Positions 47,947 to 58,980 of a stretch of DNA of 64,000 nt are shown here, one piece after another. How positions within the stretch are numbered: the first letter of the stretch is position 1; every line of letters starts with the position of its first letter. Where the stretch lies: NCBI RefSeq assembly GCF_028554725.1, contig NC_071671.1, positions 7,678,001-7,742,000 of the forward strand. The letters run 5' to 3'. Origin of the DNA: Zeugodacus cucurbitae. Its lineage: Eukaryota; Arthropoda; Insecta; Diptera; Tephritidae. The notes under the pieces are model-generated. The model worked only from the letters and a program-made list of their open reading frames with translations, made no database searches and had not been told where the DNA came from. The position numbers were made by a program, and so were the translations under genes.

Positions 47947-48205
47947 TTTGATTTGTTGTGTGCGATTTGTTGTTGATTTGTTGTATTACGATTTTCCGTT
48001 TTGGTTGTTGCTTTTCGATTTTTGTTGTTTTTGTTTATTTTGTTTTTCTTTTTTACTTTTTTTTTACTTTTAATTATTCCGCTGATAGTTTTGTGCAAAT
48101 ATACATATGTATTGCTGTTGTTCTTTAATTAAAGCTTTTGTTGCCAAGTACCCAGATGATTAAGCTTCGTGCAAAGCGTACGAATGTGTTACCCATTAAC
48201 TGGAT
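47947..48205 (-). other. mAChR-A: 5' UTR exon end of the muscarinic receptor gene
   Basis: A good acceptor (TTATTTATTTGCAG before 48205, minus strand) lies upstream of the ATG at 47946 with stop codons in the intervening frames. The first coding exon therefore probably begins at 48205 as 5' leader, joined to one or more distant noncoding exons. Confidence 0.5.
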
Positions 48206-48419
48206 CTGCAAATAAATAAGATAGATGTATTTATTATACAATATTATATATAGAATCTACAATTAAAACCCACTCCCTAAAAAATAATCTTAAGTAAAAG
48301 GAATGTTCTACAAGAGTCGGGTCTTTAGAAATCAGCGGAGACCCCGATTTATATGCCAACAAGGACTACCAGGTCGACAACATTTCCCAAAATTATTAGG
48401 AAATATTTTATGTCTCTAC

Positions 48420-49440
48420 AACAACATCCCCGCAAAACTAATACGGCTATGTAAGTTGACGTTGAGCAATACCAAAAGCTCCTGTCATGATTGGGAAGGA
48501 ACTCTCCGAGCCTTTCGATACTAAACGAAGTTTCAGACAAGGTGACTCACTATCGTGTGACTTCTTTAACTTGATGCTGGAAAAAATTATACGAGCTGCA
48601 AAGCTAAATAGTGAAGGTACAATCTTCTATAAGAGTGTATAGCTGCTGGCGTACGCCGATGACACTGATATCATCCAACCGCGCCGTTTGTTCTGCTTTT
48701 TCCCGCATGGATAAGGAGGCGAAGCGAATGGGTCTAGAGGTGAATGAGGACAAGACGAAATATCCTGTCATCAAGCAAACAGTCGGCGCATTCGCGTCTT
48801 GTTGACAGTCATAACTTCGAAGTCGTAGATAATTTCGTATACCTGGGAACCAGTATCAACAACTCCAACAATGTCAGCCTCGAAATCCAACGCAGAATCA
48901 CTCTTGCCAACAGCTACTTTGGACTGAGTAGGCAATTGAAAAGTAAAGTCCTCTCTCGACGAACCAAAATCAAACTCTACAAGTCGCTTATCATTCCCGT
49001 CCTGCTTTATGGTACATAAGCTTGGACGATGTCAACATCAGATAAGACGACACTAGGAGTTTTCGAGAGGAAAATTTTGCACAAGATTATGGTCCTCAGA
49101 ACATTAGCAACGGCGAATACCACAGACGATGGAACGATGAGCTGTACGAGTTATACGACGACATTGACATAGTTCAGCGAATAAAAAAAACCAGCGGCTA
49201 CGCTGGCTAAGTCATATTGTCCGAATGGACGAAAACACTCCAGCTCTGAAAGTTTTCGATTCAGTACTCGCCGGAGGAAGCCGAGGAAGGGGAAGGCCTC
49301 CACTCCGTTGGAGGGACCAGGTGGAGAGCGACCTGGTTACACTTGGAATCTCCAACTGGCGCCGAACTGCGAAGGAAAGAGAGGAGTGGCGCGCTCTCAT
49401 CGATTCGGCTATAACCGGCTAAACGGTTCAACGCCAATTA
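48420..49440 (+). mobile_element. LINE fragment with broken reverse transcriptase (YADD)
   Basis: Plus-strand residues in shifting frames include IPAKLIRLCKLTLSNTKSS, FRQGDSLSCDFFNLMLEKI, then YADDTDII (near 48655), the catalytic box of reverse transcriptase. After that come NFVYLGTSINN...VSLEIQRRITL, YKSLIIPVLLYG, and the tail NWRRTAKER. At least two frameshifts and several stops. The tail is the same family as the minus-strand fragment at 4399-4852. It ends with CATACATACATACAACAACA. Confidence 0.85.
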
Positions 49441-51219
49441 CATACATACATACAACAACAACAACAATATGCTAAGGATCAACTGAGAACGAAGACAAAG
49501 CTGGAATATGTTTTCAAAAGCATCCCTTATTCACTGCGAAACTCTTAATTTTCTGTAATCTTTTTATAGATGTGTGAGATACTCGTATGCAACTTTTGTC
49601 TAAAGGTCCTATTTATGCTGTCAGCTAGACCAAATTCCCCTTTAACTTCTGCTGCTGTACCTCTAACCTCAAATTATCTTTAAAATGTTTAGAATAGTTA
49701 CAGTTGACAAAACTTAGAAAGCCTGTGATATGAATCCACAACTAAACTTAATTTAATATGAGGTCTATATTTGATTGAACGACTGCTGGCGGTAATAATA
49801 AATAGTCTTCCTAATAGTTTAAAGTCTCCAAGGAACAGAATAAGGACCACTAGCAAAGATGTCAAGGTCTTTTAAGACAGTCAAGAAAAAAATGTATACT
49901 TTCAACTCCTTAATCATCTCATCACTAGCAGTCTTCATATTACAAAACCTTGGAAAGTGGCGAATCGAACAAACAACTGGTATAAAACAAATAGACTGGA
50001 ATGTAATATAATGAAGTACGACTACAACAACAAACCTCATACAAGTTTACTGTGTTATCATTTGCTAATTTTGTTGTTGCATATGAAATTTATTGACAAG
50101 AGAACCGAGCAAGCTTTGGCAGCATCGCTCACTGTCACTGTATTCATTACAGCTAAGTAATGAGTATGCATGCTTACGTTGCTCAACAAAATGAATGAAT
50201 GTCATTGCTTCGCATTTCTACGGAAGCTTCACTTCCAATTCAACACATCCGATATGTTGATCGATTCAATCGATGATGCAAGTGGCATTTGCCGCAATGC
50301 CGGATGTTGCATGAACAGGTGATATGTGGGTTTATTTTAACTGACTGTTGTATGTATTATGCAAATATTTCTGTGGAAATACATGTACATAGAAGGACAC
50401 GGCTGGATGAATTTTGCTAAATAATATAGTGACGCGTGTTATTCGTACTTAGGGTTACCTCAAAAGAAATCTGAAATCAAAGAAGTTATTCAAGAATGTA
50501 TCTTACTTAGGGAGAGAGTTTCGGCGGTTGTTGAAATTAAGAACAAACTAAAATCTAGATATTTCTTTTTAGATAAGAGGGATCGATTACTTTCTTTCTT
50601 TCAATCGATATTTTCTTCTAGATAATTTTCATAAAATAAATGTTTTCAAATTATTAATAGAGTTTGTTTAAGATATTTCAAGCTTTGCGGGTTCCTGATT
50701 ACCGTTTTCACTTAATCTTGGAGGGGCAATAAACTAAATGTTGAATTCATTATTTCTGATATAAGATGGCAATCCTGATCATGTAATCGCTGACTGCTCA
50801 CTCAAAGCTAGTCAAGGAGGTACCGCGTCAGGGCATCCTAGCTACAATAAAATCAGCCTGGGAACAAGCAGGTGTCCCACTATCCGCCTTTATCTTGTTG
50901 CTGGATCAGTGGTCTTCGAATGGTCCTTACTGGACAATGGCCGATGGCCTTACCTGACGTGAGGCTAAATATCCTGCCCTTCTCTGTCCAGCTTTCGCTA
51001 GACTGTGGCTGAAACATCATGGCAGGACGAACTTTGGCGAAACAGTTGAGTTGTCCCGAATTCAAATTAGTTGACTCAACAAATTCGTGAAAGGCTCAAA
51101 GTGATATTTCGGCAATTGAAGGTAAATGGCATTAATTTTGAGAAGTTTGCGTAATCACAAAGGACCTTAGCTATCAAAGTGGGACATATGGATCAGCCTA
51201 ATAACAACCTTCATCTATT
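49441..51219. other. Noncoding DNA
   Basis: No gene or repeat that I could match. Short frames at 49819-50160 and 50880-51065 show no domain. It falls in the long upstream region of the receptor gene. Confidence 0.45.
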
Positions 51220-51221
51220 TA

Positions 51222-51620
51222 CAGTGGAACTTTCCTAACTCGAACTTCTATAACTCGAAGTTCTCCATAACTCGAACTCGTGTATTGGCAAAAGTAATAA
51301 ATTTCGTACAAATTTCCTTCCATAAATCGAACTTTTTGACCAGGGCAGAATACAAAATTTAAAATGCTTCTATTGAGACAGAATTTTAAACGAGTCCCTC
51401 TTTAAATCGTATGGTAGCAAATAAAAAATATGATATTTTACTTCTGGACTGCATAAATCATGTAACAAAGGCATGGGTTACTGACCTCAAGAGCCAAACA
51501 ATAGCAAAGTGCAACAAACAATTTTACAAGTAAAACTGTATAAAAAACTATATTTTACAGTCTCTCTAACTCGAAGTTTATTTGTAGATTATGGTGATTC
51601 GAGTTAGAGAAGTTCAATTG
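51222..51620. mobile_element. pogo-like MITE, copy 3 (399 bp)
   Basis: Starts CAGTGGAACTTTCCTAACTC and ends ...GAGAAGTTCAATTG, TA on both sides (51220-51221, 51621-51622). The interior matches, inverted, that of the copy at 29840. Only 8 bp separate its end from the start of R3. Confidence 0.85.
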
Positions 51621-51628
51621 TATATTAT

Positions 51629-52796
51629 AACAAGTAAGGAAGGGCTAAGTTCGGGTGTAACCGAACAATTTATACTCTCGCAATTTATTTATTTAACTTT
51701 ATTTATATTATATAATACACAATCTGACCCACATATTCGTCATATATATTGTATAAAGTCCATTGAAAGTTGGAAAGCATAATATTGGGTTAGAAGCACC
51801 GAGGTCCTCGTGTTCGATATATGGGGAATTAAAAACCTATGGTCCGGCGATTTTTAGAATGGGGCTGCCACACTATAATTGCAGTATTTATGTAAAGTTC
51901 TGCACCGATATCTTCACTAGTGCTTACTTTATATATAGTAATGTAAACGATTCAGATCGTCTTCAAAGTTCTGGTATATAGGAAGTAGGCGGGTTGTGAA
52001 CCGAATTGACCTATTTTCACAACATATCATTGGGATGTAAGGAAACTATTACAAACCAAGTTTCATTGAAATCGGTCGAGAAGTTCCTGAGATATGGTTT
52101 TTGACCCATAAGTGGGCGATGCCACGCCCATTTTCCATTTTGTAAAAAATCTGAGTGCAGCTTCCATCTGCCATTCCTTATGTGAAATTTAGTGTTTCTG
52201 ACGTTTTTCGTTAGTGAGTTAACCCACTTTTAGTCATTTTCAACCTAACCTTTGTATAAGAGGTGGGCGTGGTTATTATCCGATTTCTTTCATTTGTGGA
52301 CTGTATTAAGAAGTGGCTAAAAAACACGACTGCAGAAAGTTTGGTTTATATAGCTCTATTGGTTTCCGAGATATGTACAAAAAACCTATTTGGGGGCGGG
52401 TCCACGCCCACTTCCCCAAAAAAATTACATCCAAATATGCCCCTTCATAGTGCGATCCTTCATGCCAAATTTTATTTCCATAGCTTTATTTATAGCTTAG
52501 TTATGGCACTTTAAGTGTTTTCGGTTTTCGACATTTTGTGGGCGTGGCAGTGGTCCGATTTTGCTCATTTTCGAAATCAATGGTGCCAAGAAATAAGTGT
52601 GCCAAGTTTCATCAAGATATCTTAATTTTTACTCAAGTTACAGCTTGTACAGACGGACGGAGGGACGGACAGACCTTCGGATTTGAACTCCACTTTCACC
52701 CTATATCTATCTCGTTTAGTTTTGGGTGTTACAAACAACCGTTATGTGAACAAAACTATAATACTCTCTAGCAACTTTGTTGCGAGAGTATAAAAA
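51629..52796 (+). mobile_element. R-family repeat, copy R3
   Basis: Starts AACAAGTAAGGAAGGGCTAA and ends TTGTTGCGAGAGTATAAAAA. Same internal order as R2, with several block deletions (for example the AGAAGCCCTGAGGTCC area reads differently). No protein is encoded. Confidence 0.85.
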
Positions 52797-53214
52797 TACA
52801 AAACAATCAGCAATGAACTAAAGGTATGCCTCAAACCCATCAAGAGAAGTACATTTTCTCACATTTTGCTATATCATTAACCTTATCACATTTGACTAAC
52901 GGTGCATGCAAGACGCACTCCTTAACAAATCTTCCAATTTGCTTAAAAATCGCTCTAAGTTATATATCTACGTTATGCATGCCTCACCCAAATGGAGCAT
53001 GCATGGCACTACCACTAATGCATTTTTAATAGCATACAAATAGGCGTACTACCAATGCGCGCATGCATGTCAGCATGTCAATATTTACATAGGTACACAA
53101 TTGATAGCTGTTGTTAATATTCAATACAATTTGATGATTTGTACGATTTTACTATGCACTAAACGCGGAGACAAACATACAGATGTACATATGTATAAGT
53201 AGATGTGGACTTAC
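52797..53214. other. Noncoding DNA
   Basis: Nothing recognised, apart from ATGCATGC-type tracts at 52990-53080. Confidence 0.4.
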
Positions 53215-53560
53215 CGCATTGTGATTGTGATTGTGCGTGCTGGTGTTCCTGCTGTTGCCTTTAACGCGCTTAAAGCTGCTGCCACAGTCAATACTTTTAT
53301 TTGCTGTTCGCTATTGTTGCTATTGTTGTTGTTGTTGTACTTCTTATCGTTTGTATAACTGTAGTCGCAATCGCAGTCGTCGTCGTCGTCGTTACTCATG
53401 CGAACTCGACGCATTGCCACTTTTGTTGTTAACGCCACAGTTTGACAGTTCATTTTACATGCAAATAAAGGAGTTCCTGTGTCCTGTGTGTCCTACTGCC
53501 ACACTGTCAAGTTGTTGGCTGTCATGCGGCCGATTTCACGTCTCAACTCAACTCAAATGG
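53215..53560 (-). other. Candidate upstream noncoding exon of the receptor gene, with a short ORF
   Basis: On the minus strand a strong donor (CAATGCG|GTAAGT, exon end 53215) lies downstream of a 79-codon ATG frame starting at 53453. The frame holds DDDDDCDCDYSYTND and N/S-rich runs. Splicing this exon to the acceptor at 48205 would put a stop directly after the junction (CGA TCC AGT TAA), so it would act as a leader with an upstream ORF. Only the donor and acceptor are visible; that they are joined is inference. Confidence 0.35.
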
Positions 53561-56285
53561 CAAAGGATGAGAATGCGAATGATTGTTTATTTTTTTTTTG
53601 GTTTGTGCTGTATATTGTTGCTGTTGTTGTTGTTGTGCGATAGCTAGTACAATAGTTGTTGTTTTTGTAGTATTGATATTGTTGTTGTTGTACGATTTTC
53701 AATAGTTGATAGCTGATATTGCGGTGGTTTTATTAAGTGCTATTGTTATTGTTTTATTGTTTGCTGATTATTTGCAATTGTTGCTGTTGTTGGAGTTATT
53801 GTTGACACTAGCGTTGTTGTTGTTGTTGTTGTTGTTGTTGTTGCTGTTACAGCTGCCATTGTATAGGGCCGTCACCACACTTTACTAATTCACAAAGTTA
53901 ATCAAAATGAGAGCACTGGAAAAAGAGCACTTGCACACATACAAACACAGCAACGCAAGTCACATACACATTCACGCACGCAGGCGCGCGCGCATACACA
54001 TTCAGCTGTATACAAATTATATACAAACATAAGGACTTTTTAGCATACAAATATATGTATATATATGTAAATATGTATGTTTCAGCACCTTTATATGTAT
54101 ATATGTATGTATGTGTCCTGCTTTATAACAGCTGTACGTATGTTCCCTGTTATCGACATCAACGGTATAACACCAACAACAACAACACCAGCAGCAGCAG
54201 CACGGCAGCAGCAGGAACAGCAGCCCTTCAACAGCAATAGCAGCAACAAAAATTATAACAACAACAATAGCAATATTAGTTGAGTATGCTGTACACATAT
54301 GCTGTTGTGTTAAAAGCAACCTGTCTGTATGTTTGTATGTATGTATGTGTGAGTGTGTGAGTGTGGGTTACCGTGTCAATTTCTGTGTCTGTCTGTTTGT
54401 GTGTACACTTTGATTGTGCTTGTCTATAGAAAAGTTGCCGCTCCCTAATAGCCAACTAAAAGATGCGTTGCGCTAGTTGTTACCATTGCTGCTGCTGCTG
54501 CTGAAAATATGCTGCTTGCTAGTGCAACAAACACAACAACATGTACATACATACATATGTAAGTAAAATAAAAAATATATATGTTTGTAGCTACTAAATG
54601 GATTTTCAACTTTTTCACACTTTCAGCTACACTCCAAACACGCACAACCATTTGCACTAGCACCTTTGCATTTATGCGTATATTTACACTTGCACTTTGT
54701 TTAATTAAATTTTAACACAGTAATTTTTTTTTTTTTTTTGTAATTACATTTTCCAATTTTCCGTACACAAATCCGCTGCTAATCCACATATTCATACAGT
54801 TATATAGCGCTACATATGCGCAAATACAAATACAACACTTGTATAGCTGTGTGTGTGTGTCACACACACTCATACAAGCACAGCGACATTAATTTAACTA
54901 AACTGCCTCACAATCACTAGGCTGTGGGTATCCTTATTTTTTCAGCTTTTTTTTTGTGCTCAACAATCGGGAGCGATTTCGAAACACATTTTTCTGTCAC
55001 AAATTTTCGCTTTCGCTTTTCAGCATTTTGCTTGCAGCAATAAACACAAGTGTGCTATTATAACAGTTATAATATTATTTTAATTATTTTAGAAATATTT
55101 TTTATAAATTTTTACTTAATTTATTTAAATCACATTTTATGCACTTAATATGATATAAGTAAATAGGTAAGTAAGTGAGTGAGTGAGTGTTGATACGCCT
55201 AAATGTATACGCTTATTATAAAACTCAAGTTTATTGCTTCAAATCTCATCCGGGACTGAATGTGTACCACCAACGGCGCAAGTAATCAGTAGTCTTTAGT
55301 CTTACAATTTGAACTTGCTCTCTCTCTCTCTAAGTCTCTCTCTATGTCACACTCAAATCGCTTCGTCCTCATACAAATCAGTATGGATGCTGTGCTATCT
55401 TAAATGTGTGTTGTTGTTGTTTGTATAATTGTGCTTTTTTGTTGCCCACCATTTCGGGTGGGTGTACACGTACCAGCACTGGCAAGTGTCCATTGGAATT
55501 TCAAACACAACTCGTGTATCTATTGTGATGCTCTTGCTCTCTTTACGCTTTCGCGCTCACATTCTGTTGCGCTGTCATCACTGAAGTGCAGAAGAAATCT
55601 TGCATTTGCAAGTGAGTGTGTGTGTGTGGTTATGTGTGGGATGGTGGTCATGTTAACTTAATGAATGAATGAATGAATATTGGCACACACATAACTGTTT
55701 AAGCTCAATTGTTGTTTAAGCTGCCAGCACGACCGACACACATTGTTTGCTCTCATTGTTTCTCAAATGTTGTTGTAGTTGTAATATATTGAGTAGCAGC
55801 TTTGCTATATGCATTTCCAGATTTTTCATAGTATACATTTAGGCTGTTTACAATGTTATTCGATGTGAAAGCTTATTATTTGAATTTTCGAAAATGTTGC
55901 CATACCGCGACGGTTGATTTGTGAAACGGTATTTTGTTTTTAAATAAAATTTATAATTTTCGGCTTTAAAAATAATTACGCAATGCGTTTTCGATTAGTA
56001 ATCTTTGCGATTTTTAATCAAAACAGTTGTCGAATCACCCAAGACTTTATTCGATTTCTATTAAAACACACTGCGTGTATGTGCACTAGCAACTAAGTAA
56101 CCTCAAACCATCCCAATTTATATCAGCTTGTTTTTGTTGTTGTTGTAGCGACATACAATTTGCTCCAAATAATTTTTTAGATGCCCGACAGTCCTTGGTA
56201 AGATACAAATTATTATTACTTAATTATTTATTACTAATTATTTACTACTATTACTTGATTATTTTGGACAATAAAGCTCATTACC
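53561..56285. other. Low-complexity noncoding DNA, probable 5' region of the receptor gene
   Basis: Dense (TTG)n (53600-53850), (CAA/CAG)n (54170-54290), CA-repeats and an AT-rich block at 55060-55140. Short homologous scraps such as ACGCCTAAATGTATACGCTT (55194 onward) recall the intronic palindrome series. The GC-richer parts may hold promoters or noncoding exons, but no splice pair is secure. Confidence 0.4.
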
Positions 56286-57059
56286 TTAAGGGGTTACATG
56301 GGTTTCGTGGATTCGAAAATCTTTTTTTTGTTTTTTGCTTATTAATTTCTACAACATCTCAAGAATATCCCTAATTTTGATCCGAATAATATATATATAT
56401 ATAATGTGCGCTCCAAGTATGGTTTTATTGCTACTTAAAACTTTAAACGCGGTTTTCTCGGAACCGTGTTTTCAAAGTCGGTTGTCAAATGTTCTCGAAA
56501 AGTACTCAACCGACCTTGATGAACTTTTGCACAGGTGTTCGAGATACAATTTACTCGTGCTTGAACGAAGAATTTTTTCTTTTTTCAATTACAACTATTT
56601 TAAAAAACAAAATGTCAAGCAAATTTGACGAGATTTTTATTGTTTTTGGAAAAATGTCTGCCAAAATTTAAATTTTTTAATTTTTTTGTCTTTCCGTCGT
56701 TCAAGTACGAGTTTATGGTCTTACCGAAAACACTTATTTTTGGTTTTTTTTTCAAGTTTTGTTTTTGAAAATTTCGGAAATTATTCTTTAAATATGTATC
56801 TATAAGACAGAAAAAAGTTTGATTTAATAGATAATATTTTACATAGAAAAAATATTGAAAATAGGCCTTTTTACCCTTAACACCCTCCCATCAATTTAAT
56901 AATAGAAAAACTCAACTATTAGTTGCCTTCAAACTGCGGCCAGATTTTTCGTTTATTTGCGACTTTTTGTTTTCAAGACATTACATCGGCAATATAATTT
57001 CTAAAAATGTTAAATAAAATAAAAAGGATCGAAATATTCAATACATGTGCTCAAATTAA
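56286..57059 (+). mobile_element. TTAA-flanked MITE, family C, copy 2
   Basis: Starts TTAAGGGGTTACATGGGTTT; the right end, read inverted, is TTAATTTGAGCACATGTATT. Reverse-complement match to the copy at 40192-41107. Inverted blocks near 56500 include CTCGAAAAGTACTCAACCGA. No protein. Confidence 0.75.
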
Positions 57060-57456
57060 AATATACATTGATTTCATTACTTTGTTCTAACTTTTTTTTA
57101 TCCAAAGATCAGCATATGTATCGAAATGTAGCAATTTTCCTCATTGTTTTTTTTTTTTTTTTGTAATTTGCGTAAGAAAAGAGACGACCATCTTTAACTA
57201 GTTGAAGTCATAACCAAGCACACGCGAGGCTTGGCTGTTACTCAAGCGTTTATAAATATTTTCTAAACGGTACATAATTAAATAACCTATAAGGTGCTGC
57301 AGCTCTTCGAAGTGTGTTTGTTTGTTGTTGTTGTTCATTCAATATACATACATATTCATATATATATACATATACGTCTATGGACAATGAGGTTTTTGTT
57401 TATATGAACGATATTTTTTTCTTTAACTACCCAACGCCTAACACAACTAACTAGTT
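57060..57456 (-). other. Region downstream of Aha1
   Basis: Between MITE C2 and the Aha1 stop. It presumably includes the 3' UTR on the minus strand. T runs and TATATA tracts; no clear AATAAA close to the stop. Confidence 0.35.
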
Positions 57457-58720
57457 TTACCACAAACCCGATATAGATAAGCCAAAACCGAACGTTTGCT
57501 TCATGCTTTCCCAGTAGTAACGGTGCCAGTTTGTGGGCATAGCATCATATTCGGACGCAGGAATGCCAGTTTGTGTTAGCTTCAATTGGGTGTTGCTTTT
57601 CTGTAGATGAAATATTTGAAAAGCATTATCACAGAAAATAAAAACTTTTATCATAAAAAAATTTCTTACCGTTTCATCCAAGTCTATCACAACCTGTGAG
57701 TAATGTCCTGAAGGCCAGTTTTTCAGTCGCCAAGTTTGTTTAATCTTCTTCTCTGGCACCAGTTCTTCGAACTTACCGAGCACATTGCCGCCATACAAAA
57801 CGAATCTGTCATTTAAAAATATGTAGTAAACTTTCTATATAGAAAATACACATAATATTTTATCTACTTACTCTCCGCCGCGTGTAGCGCTCACTTTAAC
57901 TGGCGCACGGGTGAAAGCGGTTAACATATCCTCTCTTGTCAAGGCGTTATATAAATCGTTCGCACTACAATTGAACTCAACAGCCATTTTTAATGTCCTT
58001 ACGTCTAACTTACAACCAACATTATTCCCTGATTTATCACTGGCTTTAACATTATTTGCACTATTTAATAAATTAGCTTCCGCGGCGATACTGGAACCAG
58101 CTTGTTTTACCTTTGGCGCAACTGCCGTGTTTTCTTCACCCTTCTTGGGAAGTATAAGATTTTTCGAATATTCCTCTTTCAATTCCTTGATATACAACGC
58201 CACCTGTTTTCGTACAACATCTCGTCCAATGTTGTACATGAACTGTTTGAGGTTTTCTGATTCATCGTTGGACTCGTCAATGGTAATGGTGATCTCTATG
58301 TCATCCAAATCGTTTTCTTCCGACAAATTCGGTATAGTGATTTTGCCTTTATGTTCTAATTTGCTATTATTCAATAATTTTCCAGTCCATTTAAGCACCA
58401 ATTTCCATTCATAGAAAAATATAAGTTTCCCTTTACGATTATTGACTGTTGCTTCCCCAGTACAATCGTCAACATTATCTACAGTACATTCGATGCCATC
58501 CTTGTCTGCAAAAGTTATTAAATATATTCGACAATATATTTTTGAATGAAAGTGCATTTGAAAAATGTTTACCAATTTTAAGTCCTTTAAACAATTGTGT
58601 TAAACGGTCCTTGGACCAAGGTGTAGCATTTTTTTCCGTCCAATGCCAATTGTTGACATTCGTTGCGTCAGGGCGTTCTTCAACAATCCAACGTGGATCA
58701 CCTTCACCCCACTTTGCCAT
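57457..58720 (-). CDS. Aha1: Activator of Hsp90 ATPase (Aha1), four exons
   Basis: Minus-strand exons 58720-58573, 58505-57872, 57805-57670 and 57600-57457, all GT-AG, give 353 residues, close to human AHSA1 (338). Cytosolic co-chaperone that binds the middle and N domains of Hsp90 and stimulates its ATPase. The N-terminal domain has MAKWGEGDPRWIVEERPDAT, then the conserved NVNNWHWTEKNA (21-32) and RKGK (73-76). A charged linker at about 165-205 (VAPKVKQAGSS) leads to the C-terminal Bet v1/START-like AHSA1 domain, with FTRAP, YGGNVLGKFEEL, W-R-LKNWPSGHYSQV, and the ending NWHRYYWESMKQTFGFG. The Drosophila counterpart is CG1416. Start: ATG 58720 gives the family's usual N-terminus. It is divergent to diego. 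Confidence 0.95.
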
Positions 58721-58793
58721 TTTTTGTTTTGTTGATTTATTTACTAAACAATTTACTAAATGGTTTAAACACTAAATATTTGTTTAATAAAAC

Positions 58794-58980
58794 GTTGAAA
58801 TTTCTTCGAGCGTTTGCTTTTTGCAAATTCACTAGCTGAGCAGTTTTCTATGAAATCACGTTCTGTGTGACTGTTTGACAGACCAAATCAAAATCGAGAA
58901 TATTCGCGTAAAAACTGACAGCTGATCGGCGCTGCCGGATGTGTTGGAAACGAAAATGAGTGTACAAACGAATATTCGTA
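58794..58980 (-). promoter_or_regulatory. Aha1 promoter region
   Basis: Upstream of the ATG, minus-strand sense of CTGTGTGACTGTTTG (near 58865) resembles fly core motif 1, and ACAGCTGATC (near 58918) matches motif 5. Two partial heat-shock elements are visible: GAAATTTCTTCGAG (58797) and GAATATTCGTATTC (58970). Heat-shock control would suit a Hsp90 partner, but each has only two well-spaced units. All are matches by eye. Confidence 0.3.

Noticed and set aside
47762..48073. Val-rich plus-strand frame
   Set aside because: Antisense of the receptor's threonine-run coding sequence followed by T-rich leader.
57911..58414. 167-codon plus-strand frame
   Set aside because: Antisense to Aha1 exon 2.
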